Shown here: positions 6,717-10,924 of the stretch, in pieces
How the letters are laid out: each line of letters starts with the position of its first letter
How positions within the stretch are numbered: position 1 is the stretch's first letter
Assembly: GCA_002733945.2 (NCBI GenBank)
Contig: NVXO02000011.1
Location: 74,994-87,056 of the forward strand
DNA length: 12,063 nucleotides
Direction of reading: 5' to 3'
Source: Sulfurimonas sp.
GTDB lineage: Bacteria > Campylobacterota > Campylobacteria > Campylobacterales > Sulfurimonadaceae
Translations under genes and position numbers: made by a program
The notes under the pieces: generated by a model
Told to the model about the DNA's origin: nothing
The model's input: only the letters and a program-made list of their open reading frames with translations
The model's database searches: none

Positions 6717-6736
6717 CAATAACTTCATTTTATATG

Positions 6737-6754
6737 CTTTGTGGCTACACAAAG
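6737..6754. repeat. Perfect 7-bp inverted repeat in the hvfA promoter
   Basis: CTTTGTG (6737-6743), gcta, CACAAAG (6748-6754). Its right arm overlaps the -35 position and the first direct repeat of the hvfA promoter element, so it could be an operator for a dimeric regulator. The hvfX promoter does not have this tight palindrome. Confidence 0.5.
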
Positions 6755-6777
6755 ACTACACACTTTTTCTGTAGAAT
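6745..6777 (+). promoter_or_regulatory. hvfA-like gene promoter with tandem 7-bp direct repeats
   Basis: CTACACA occurs at 6745-6751 and again at 6756-6762, an 11-bp period, followed 9 nt later by TAGAAT (6772-6777). The 19-bp stretch 6746-6764 recurs with two mismatches before the DoxX gene at the same distance from its -10 box. There is no sigma70 -35, as in promoters activated by OmpR/PhoB-family regulators. Confidence 0.65.
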
Positions 6778-6806
6778 ACTTTAAAACAAACAAAAAGGAA
6801 AGAAAA

Positions 6807-7100
6807 ATGTCAAAATTAAATCTTACAGCTCTACTTTTAGGAGCAGCGTTATTTACAGGTCTTGGTGCAGTTAGTTTAAGTGCATCAGACAAATGCGGCG
6901 CTGGCAAATGTGGTCATGCTAAAAAAGCTCATACTGAAAAATGCGGCGATGCTAAAAAAGCTCATACTGAAAAATGTGGCGCTGGCAAATGTGGCGATGC
7001 TAAAAAAGCTCATACAGAAAAATGCGGCGCTGGCAAATGTGGCGATGCCAAGAAAGCTCCTGCTGCAAAATGTGGTGCAGGCAAGTGTGGTTCAAAATAG
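6807..7100 (+). CDS. hvfA: HvfA/bufferin-like secreted Cys-rich repeat peptide (RiPP precursor)
   Basis: This 97-aa protein starts at the ATG at 6807 (Shine-Dalgarno AAGGAA); the in-frame ATG at 6741 lies in the promoter. Residues 1-28 are a signal peptide (MSKLNLTALLLGAALFTGLG, then AVSLSA-SD), so it is exported. The rest is built from the 16-residue unit KCGAGKCGDAKKAHTE, with nine KCG motifs (C30, C35, C46, C57, C62, C73, C78, C89, C94) spaced 5 or 11 residues apart. Signal peptide plus repeated (E/A)GKCG is the hallmark of HvfA-type precursors. In that family the Cys are converted by DUF692 (MNIO) enzymes with a partner protein into oxazolone/thioamide groups that bind copper. Neither enzyme is encoded in this window, so modification here is unproven. 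An alternative is an unmodified thiol-rich metal buffer. A DoxX gene with a matching promoter follows. Confidence 0.75.
   Translation: MSKLNLTALLLGAALFTGLGAVSLSASDKCGAGKCGHAKKAHTEKCGDAKKAHTEKCGAGKCGDAKKAHTEKCGAGKCGDAKKAPAAKCGAGKCGSK
6891..7097 (+). repeat. Near-identical 48-bp tandem repeats inside hvfA
   Basis: Units are 6891-6938 (48 bp), 6939-6971 (33 bp, lacking the AGKCG part), 6972-7019 (48 bp), 7020-7067 (48 bp) and a partial unit from 7068. They are nearly identical as DNA, including silent positions. This points to recent duplication and a likely capacity to change copy number. Confidence 0.85.
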
Positions 7101-7119
7101 TCCTTACAGACTGTATGTA

Positions 7120-7152
7120 AACTCAAGAACCTTTTCTTGAGTTATATTTTTA
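7120..7152 (+). terminator. Strong rho-independent terminator after hvfA
   Basis: AACTCAAGAA (7120-7129), loop CCTT, TTCTTGAGTT (7134-7143): a perfect 10-bp stem followed by ATATTTTTATT. It separates the transcripts of the precursor gene and the DoxX gene. Confidence 0.85.
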
Positions 7153-7237
7153 TTCTCATTTTATCCTCTGCAAAACTAACATCCCCTTTATAGAGTGTCT
7201 TAATTTCTCGTAGTAATAATAAGAACTGTTTTATCAT
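7142..7237 (-). other. Possible 31-codon minus-strand ORF or gene remnant
   Basis: The minus strand of the gap between hvfA and hvfX reads MIKQFLLLLREIKTLYKGDV, followed by 11 more residues to a TAA inside the terminator stem. The start lacks a good Shine-Dalgarno, and the frame stays open a further 13 codons upstream to a TTG. The composition looks protein-like, but nothing else supports expression. It could be chance or the tail of a lost gene. Confidence 0.2.
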
Positions 7238-7270
7238 GTAAGTCTCTAGATATATTATCTTTGAATGCAA

Positions 7271-7303
7271 TTACACAAACACTGCACACTAAAGAAGTAC
7301 AAT
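7271..7303 (+). promoter_or_regulatory. hvfX-like gene promoter, twin of the hvfA promoter
   Basis: TTACACA (7271-7277) and CTGCACA (7282-7288) are direct repeats with an 11-bp period, followed 9 nt later by TACAAT (7298-7303). The block 7272-7290 matches 6746-6764 at 17 of 19 positions, and the 7-nt gap to the -10 box is the same. Confidence 0.65.
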
Positions 7304-7335
7304 GTTCCAAAGATTAAAGAAGAGGAGTTTATATT

Positions 7336-7845
7336 ATGTGTATTAGCAATTTATATAAAGAGTTTACACGATTGTGTGAGTATACGAAGTCTGCAGGATT
7401 ACTTTTACTGAGACTAATTTTAGCCTATACTTTTTTTGCACCGGCAATGATGAAGTGGAATGATATCGGTGCAATTGCACAATGGTTTGAGCATATGGGA
7501 ATTCCATTTCCAACTCTCAATGCATATATGGCAGCAGGAACAGAAATCTTAGGAGTAGTTCTTTTGACACTAGGACTTTTAACTCGTTTTATCTCTATTC
7601 CTCTTATAGTGATTATGTTTGTAGCTATCGCAACTGTTCACGGTGAAAATGGTTTTTCTTTTGTAAATGAAGCAGTCTCTTTTACAGATGCATATGTAAA
7701 TGGTACACAAATTAGTGGAACAATGATACAACTTCAAAATGGTTACGAGCTAGTGTTGTACTACACTTTAATGCTTTTTGTACTCATTGGCAGTGGTGCA
7801 GGTAAATTTTCACTAGATAGATTGATATTTGGGGAGAAGAACTAA
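7336..7845 (+). CDS. hvfX: DoxX-family membrane protein, HvfX-like
   Basis: This 169-aa inner-membrane protein has four hydrophobic segments at about 20-38 (GLLLLRLILAYTFFAPAMMK), 62-82, 88-103 and 138-155. It shows DoxX features: an early RLIL-x-Y-x-F...KW, an internal AAGTEILGVVLLTLGLLTR and a C-terminal GAGKFSLDRL. DoxX proteins of the HvfX group accompany Cys-rich HvfA/bufferin precursors and are thought to help their maturation or function in the envelope. H53 and H102, and Cys at 2 and 14, are candidate metal or redox ligands by inference only. The ATG at 7336 has AGAGGAG at 8-nt spacing. It is separated from the precursor gene by a terminator and has its own, near-identical promoter. 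General DoxX function (small-molecule redox or quinone-linked) is an alternative. Confidence 0.8.
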   Translation: MCISNLYKEFTRLCEYTKSAGLLLLRLILAYTFFAPAMMKWNDIGAIAQWFEHMGIPFPTLNAYMAAGTEILGVVLLTLGLLTRFISIPLIVIMFVAIATVHGENGFSFVNEAVSFTDAYVNGTQISGTMIQLQNGYELVLYYTLMLFVLIGSGAGKFSLDRLIFGEKN

Positions 7846-7856
7846 GAGGAAAATTC

Positions 7857-8026
7857 ATGGAATTAGACCAGAACTACAACCAGGAGCAGTACTGAAAAAA
7901 GCTCGTGAAGCAAGTGAGGCTAACAAGTAAACAGACAACCCAGTAAGAGGACATGATGATGTTGTGCCTCCTGCTAGCGAGAAAGAGTCAGTACAGAGTA
8001 ATCGTCTTTTAGATGTCAAAGGCTAA
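7857..8026 (+). pseudogene. Remnant of a small gene with frameshift and internal stop
   Basis: An ATG at 7857 with a good Shine-Dalgarno (GAGGA, 6-nt spacing, right after the hvfX stop) gives only 12 codons. One base out of phase, a coherent frame runs IRPELQPGAVLKKAREASEA, then NK, a TAA at 7928-7930, and continues TDNPVRGHDDVVPPASEKES to LLDVKG and a TAA at 8024-8026. One added G after the ATG (GG to GGG) would join the start to this frame as MGIRPELQPG. With the TAA restored, the protein would be about 55 aa. The original protein is unrecognised; no other frame is open across the region. It may be a lost third member of the hvfX transcript. Chance coding-like sequence remains possible. Confidence 0.45.
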
Positions 8027-8029
8027 GCC

Positions 8030-8051
8030 TTACACAGACAAAAGGTATAAT
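8030..8051 (+). promoter_or_regulatory. Promoter of the dehydrogenase operon with a single repeat half-site
   Basis: TATAAT (8046-8051) lies 9 nt after TTACACA (8030-8036). This is the same spacing as the second half-site in the hvfA and hvfX promoters. The upstream half-site is not conserved (AAGGCTA at 8019-8025). Confidence 0.5.
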
Positions 8052-8081
8052 AACTTATAACTAAGTAATATGGAGTCTATT

Positions 8082-8243
8082 ATGTGTATGCCTCATGGAT
8101 CCGGTGGCTCAAAAAGTAATGCTTTTATCAAAGAAGTCTCTCAGGATCAGTTTAAAAAAGGTGATCCTAACTTTGTAGATGAGCGAATTTCTCTACATGA
8201 ACCAAAAATCAAAAAGTCCTTTTTTAGTGTACTTTTAGACTAA
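8082..8243 (+). CDS. Small hypothetical protein, 53 aa, first gene of the dehydrogenase operon
   Basis: I do not recognise this protein. It reads MCMPHGSGGSKSNAFIKEVS, then a charged middle (FKKGDPNFVDERISLHEPK), and ends IKKSFFSVLLD. The N-terminal Cys, Met, His and Gly-rich stretch could bind a metal, by inference only. It has no membrane segment. Coding status is supported by a perfect -10 box upstream, a Shine-Dalgarno GGAG about 8 nt before the ATG, and a TAATG overlap with the next gene's start. The overlap implies translational coupling to the dehydrogenase small subunit. It may be an accessory or assembly protein of that enzyme. Confidence 0.72.
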   Translation: MCMPHGSGGSKSNAFIKEVSQDQFKKGDPNFVDERISLHEPKIKKSFFSVLLD

Positions 8244-8734
8244 TGGATTATCTTAAAAGAAGAGCCTTTTTAAAGGCAGGTTGTCTCTCCTCAGCTGTCA
8301 TAGTTATGAATGGTTGCAGTGTTTTTGGCATAACAACTCCCCGTGACACTATTAAAGTTCTCCAAAATGACCTCTTCCCAAAAGCAAAAGAACTTGGTAT
8401 CAACACAGCAGATTATATCGGCATAGTACTCAGACATTCACGCATCACGAAAGAAGATAAAGAGTACCTTAAAAAAGGTGTAAAGTGGCTCAATGAGAGT
8501 GCTGTAGAGATGTATAAAAAACAGTATACAAAACTTTTAGCCCAGGAGCGTCAAGAAGTTTTAAAAAGTTTTGCACAAGAGAGCTGGGGTAGTTCATGGT
8601 TAGATACTATTCTACGTTATACCTTTGAAGCAAGTTTTGGTGACCCAATATACAGCTCAAATAAAATGCAAGCAGGCTGGAAATGGCTAGAATTTACTGG
8701 TGGTGAACCAAGACCAAAAAAGGTGTATTTATGA
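8243..8734 (+). CDS. Gluconate 2-dehydrogenase subunit 3-like protein with Tat signal
   Basis: This 163-aa protein begins MDYLKRRAFLKAGCLSSAVI, a twin-arginine signal (R6-R7, F9-L10-K11), followed by a hydrophobic stretch and NGC (C25), possibly a weak lipobox. The rest (DTIKVLQNDLFPKAKELGIN... to GWKWLEFTGGEPRPKKVYL) fits the gluconate 2-dehydrogenase subunit 3 family, the small partner of membrane-bound FAD sugar-acid dehydrogenases. The Tat signal would carry the folded flavin-loaded large subunit, which has no signal of its own, to the periplasm. It overlaps its neighbours on both sides (TAATG upstream, ATGA downstream). The pair resembles C. jejuni Cj0414/Cj0415. The actual substrate is not shown by sequence. 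Confidence 0.82.
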   Translation: MDYLKRRAFLKAGCLSSAVIVMNGCSVFGITTPRDTIKVLQNDLFPKAKELGINTADYIGIVLRHSRITKEDKEYLKKGVKWLNESAVEMYKKQYTKLLAQERQEVLKSFAQESWGSSWLDTILRYTFEASFGDPIYSSNKMQAGWKWLEFTGGEPRPKKVYL

Positions 8735-10401
8735 TCTATGATGTATGTATTATAGGAAGTGGAGCAGGTGGCTCACCCATAGCATATGAGTTAAGTAATG
8801 AAGGATTTAATGTAGTCGTACTTGAAAAAGGGGAAGACTACAAAGAAGAAGATTTTTCTAAAGATGAGTTGGCAGTTTCCAGACGAGAGATGTTTACCCC
8901 ACCTTTAAAAGAGCAACGACACATCATAAACGAGTACTCACAGTCGGGTGAATTTATCAGATATGATGGAGAAGAATCAGGTTGGAATTTTTGGAATGGT
9001 TCTATGGTTGGAGGCTCGTCTAACCTAATGAGTGGATACTTTCATAGAATGAAACCAAAAGACTTTAAACTTTTAAGTGCTTATGGAGAAGTAAAAGGTG
9101 CTAATGTTATTGACTGGTGTATCTCTTATGATGAACTTGAACCATATTACGACAAGGTAGAAAAAGTTGTAGGCGTGAGTGGACGAATAATAAAACATAA
9201 ATTTCAAGAACCTCGTTCAACACCGAATTTACCTTATCCGATGTTAGAGACAAGCGGTGTGACCGACTGGTTTGATGGTGCTTGTAAAGATTTAAAGTTT
9301 ACATCTATTCCAACGCCTCGAGCTGTGCTTAGTCAAAATGCACTTGGACGTGATGGCTGTTACTATTCGAATTTTTGTGGTAGTTACGGCTGTACTAGTG
9401 GGGCAAAAGGAAGTGCTAGAGCTGCACTCCTGCAAAAGTGTGATGCGGAGATTATTACTGATGCTTTTGTGTATAAACTAGACTCCAAAGATGGCAAAAT
9501 AACTAGAGCGTATTACCACACAAAACATGGAATCAAGCATATAATAAATGCTAAAATATTTGTACTCTCAGCACAAGCTATAGAGTCTTCTCGTTTACTT
9601 CTTAACTCTAAAAATAAGGACTTTCCTAATGGAATGGCAAATTCAAGTGGAGAGTTGGGAAAGAACCTTGTTTTCTCAGCTGGGGGGAGTGGAAGTGGAC
9701 GATTTGTTTTTGAGAAACTTACAAAAGAGCAGCAGGTGGCACTGATGGAACCAGGACTGTTTTTTAACAGAAGTCTGCAAGACTGGTATGATTATGATGA
9801 TGGCTGTCGTACCTATAAGGGGGGAACAATTGACTTTCTTTTTGAGCATCAAAATCTTATAAGCCGTGTAAACCGTGAAATGTACGATGAAGAGGGTACT
9901 CTTCTCTGGGGTGAAAAACTAGAAGATAAAATCCATAAAACACTCACAAGATCACGAGTCCTAACTTTTGAAGTCTTTAACGACTGGTTACCAACTGATA
10001 ACTGTAATGTAGCAGTTGATGAGACAGCAAAAGATAAGTGGGGCGTTCCAGTAGGGGTGATAAACTTAAACTCGCATCCTCAAGACTTAGAAGTGGGAGA
10101 GCATTTAGCCAAAAAAGCAGTAAAAGTTTTAGAGAAAATGGGAGCTGTTGAGATAGACTACTCTATATCTTCAAGTCCACCACCAAACCTTGTAGCTGGA
10201 GGCTGTCGTTTTGGTGACGACCCAAAGACGTCGGTCTTAGATAAAAACTGTAAAGCGCATGACCTAGATAACCTTTATGTAACGGATGCTTCTTTTATGC
10301 CAACAGGAGGAAGTGTTCCTTATACTTGGACTATTTATGCAAACTCTTTTCGCGTGGCGGATGTTATCAAAGAGCAATTAAAAGGGATAGCACATATTTA
10401 A
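8731..10401 (+). CDS. GMC-family FAD oxidoreductase (gluconate dehydrogenase-like large subunit)
   Basis: This 556-aa flavoprotein has the dinucleotide-binding motif VCIIGSGAGGSPIAYEL (5-21) with E32 for the ribose, and NGSMVGGSSNLMSGYF (89-104), typical of GMC FAD contacts. The C-terminal GMC domain is RFGDDPKTSVLD through NLYVTDASFMPTGGSVPY. C210, C216 and C221 (GCYYSNFCGSYGC) sit where FAD-dependent glucose/fructose-type dehydrogenases bind a 3Fe-4S cluster, suggesting electron transfer out of the flavin. The usual His before RMG and the Asn in NPT are replaced (LVAGGCRFG, SVPYTW). It lacks a signal peptide and is probably exported with the Tat-bearing subunit encoded just upstream (ATGA overlap). 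No cytochrome c subunit is encoded next to it. Confidence 0.85.
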   Translation: MIYDVCIIGSGAGGSPIAYELSNEGFNVVVLEKGEDYKEEDFSKDELAVSRREMFTPPLKEQRHIINEYSQSGEFIRYDGEESGWNFWNGSMVGGSSNLMSGYFHRMKPKDFKLLSAYGEVKGANVIDWCISYDELEPYYDKVEKVVGVSGRIIKHKFQEPRSTPNLPYPMLETSGVTDWFDGACKDLKFTSIPTPRAVLSQNALGRDGCYYSNFCGSYGCTSGAKGSARAALLQKCDAEIITDAFVYKLDSKDGKITRAYYHTKHGIKHIINAKIFVLSAQAIESSRLLLNSKNKDFPNGMANSSGELGKNLVFSAGGSGSGRFVFEKLTKEQQVALMEPGLFFNRSLQDWYDYDDGCRTYKGGTIDFLFEHQNLISRVNREMYDEEGTLLWGEKLEDKIHKTLTRSRVLTFEVFNDWLPTDNCNVAVDETAKDKWGVPVGVINLNSHPQDLEVGEHLAKKAVKVLEKMGAVEIDYSISSSPPPNLVAGGCRFGDDPKTSVLDKNCKAHDLDNLYVTDASFMPTGGSVPYTWTIYANSFRVADVIKEQLKGIAHI

Positions 10402-10420
10402 AATCATTATGTAGTTTAGA

Positions 10421-10426
10421 TATACT
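10421..10426 (+). promoter_or_regulatory. -10 candidate for the membrane protein gene
   Basis: TATACT ends 7 nt before the ATG at 10434. A transcript starting at the usual distance would be leaderless or nearly so. No Shine-Dalgarno is visible before this ATG. Confidence 0.25.
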
Positions 10427-10433
10427 TGCATTT

Positions 10434-10835
10434 ATGATTGAAGACACACTATTAAATTACATTATTCTTTTCATTGTACTTGAACTCTACGAAGTGCAGT
10501 GGCAAAAATCCAATACGATGATAGGAATGCTTGCTCGAATGCATCAACAATATTCAAAAAGTATTTTTGTATTTTTACTGATGCATCCCACTTTTTATTT
10601 TGCGATTATGTTTATGATACTAAGTGACTACAATACTTACGCAATCGCTATTTTTCTCATAAAAGGCATCGATATCGCTATAAAAATACTCTTATTAAAA
10701 AAAGTCTTTATAGAAAAAGAACTCTCGCAAGAGCTAAGTTTAGCACTGCTATCGCCTCTTCATAAGTTAGTGCCATATGTAGGACTTCTTGTCTATCCTC
10801 CACTTATATATATGGTGTTTAGAGCTGGTGTATAA
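10434..10835 (+). CDS. Small four-helix membrane protein of unknown function
   Basis: From the ATG at 10434 this is 133 aa with about four membrane segments: NYIILFIVLELYEV, then FVFLLMHPTFYFAIMFMIL, then YAIAIFLIKGIDIAIKILLL, and LVPYVGLLVYPPLIYMVF. I do not recognise the family. The frame is open upstream into the dehydrogenase gene, but the only other ATG (10326) lies deep inside that gene, so the later start is preferred despite lacking a ribosome-binding site. It follows the GMC gene by 32 nt. It could be a membrane anchor or electron-transfer partner replacing the missing cytochrome, though it has no heme motif (no CxxCH). His residues at the second segment and before the fourth are possible ligands, by inference only. 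Confidence 0.65.
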   Translation: MIEDTLLNYIILFIVLELYEVQWQKSNTMIGMLARMHQQYSKSIFVFLLMHPTFYFAIMFMILSDYNTYAIAIFLIKGIDIAIKILLLKKVFIEKELSQELSLALLSPLHKLVPYVGLLVYPPLIYMVFRAGV

Positions 10836-10840
10836 GTCTA

Positions 10841-10903
10841 ACTCTAAGTGGAAGTCTTATATCCATTTATAAATTGTTTATGTTAGCATTCTACACTTAG
10901 AGT
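10841..10903. repeat. 10-bp perfect inverted repeat flanking the msrAB promoter region
   Basis: ACTCTAAGTG (10841-10850) and CACTTAGAGT (10894-10903) are exact reverse complements separated by 43 bp. The right arm abuts a -10-like TATATA (10903-10908), 17 nt before the Msr start codon. The pair could be operator sites for one regulator, or a long-loop stem in the transcript. Confidence 0.5.
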
Positions 10904-10924
10904 ATATAAACAAAGGGTTTAATT

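Noticed and set aside
6741..6806. Upstream in-frame ATG for the hvfA-like gene
   Set aside because: It lies within the promoter element and before the -10 box. It would also place 22 charged residues ahead of the signal peptide.
6725..6907. 60-codon minus-strand frame over the hvfA promoter and signal peptide
   Set aside because: Antisense to hvfA and its promoter. Composition is not protein-like and there is no ribosome-binding site.
6891..7097. CRISPR array
   Set aside because: The repeats are adjacent, lack unique spacers and encode protein in frame.
6880..7140. 86-codon frame in +1 phase over the Cys-repeat gene
   Set aside because: It stays open only because the underlying 48-bp units repeat without stops in this phase. 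It lacks a signal peptide and a ribosome-binding site, and the frame of hvfA has both.
7953..8009. 18-codon frame starting MMLCLLLARK
   Set aside because: Too short, with a Shine-Dalgarno too close to the ATG. It is out of phase with the longer coherent remnant reading.
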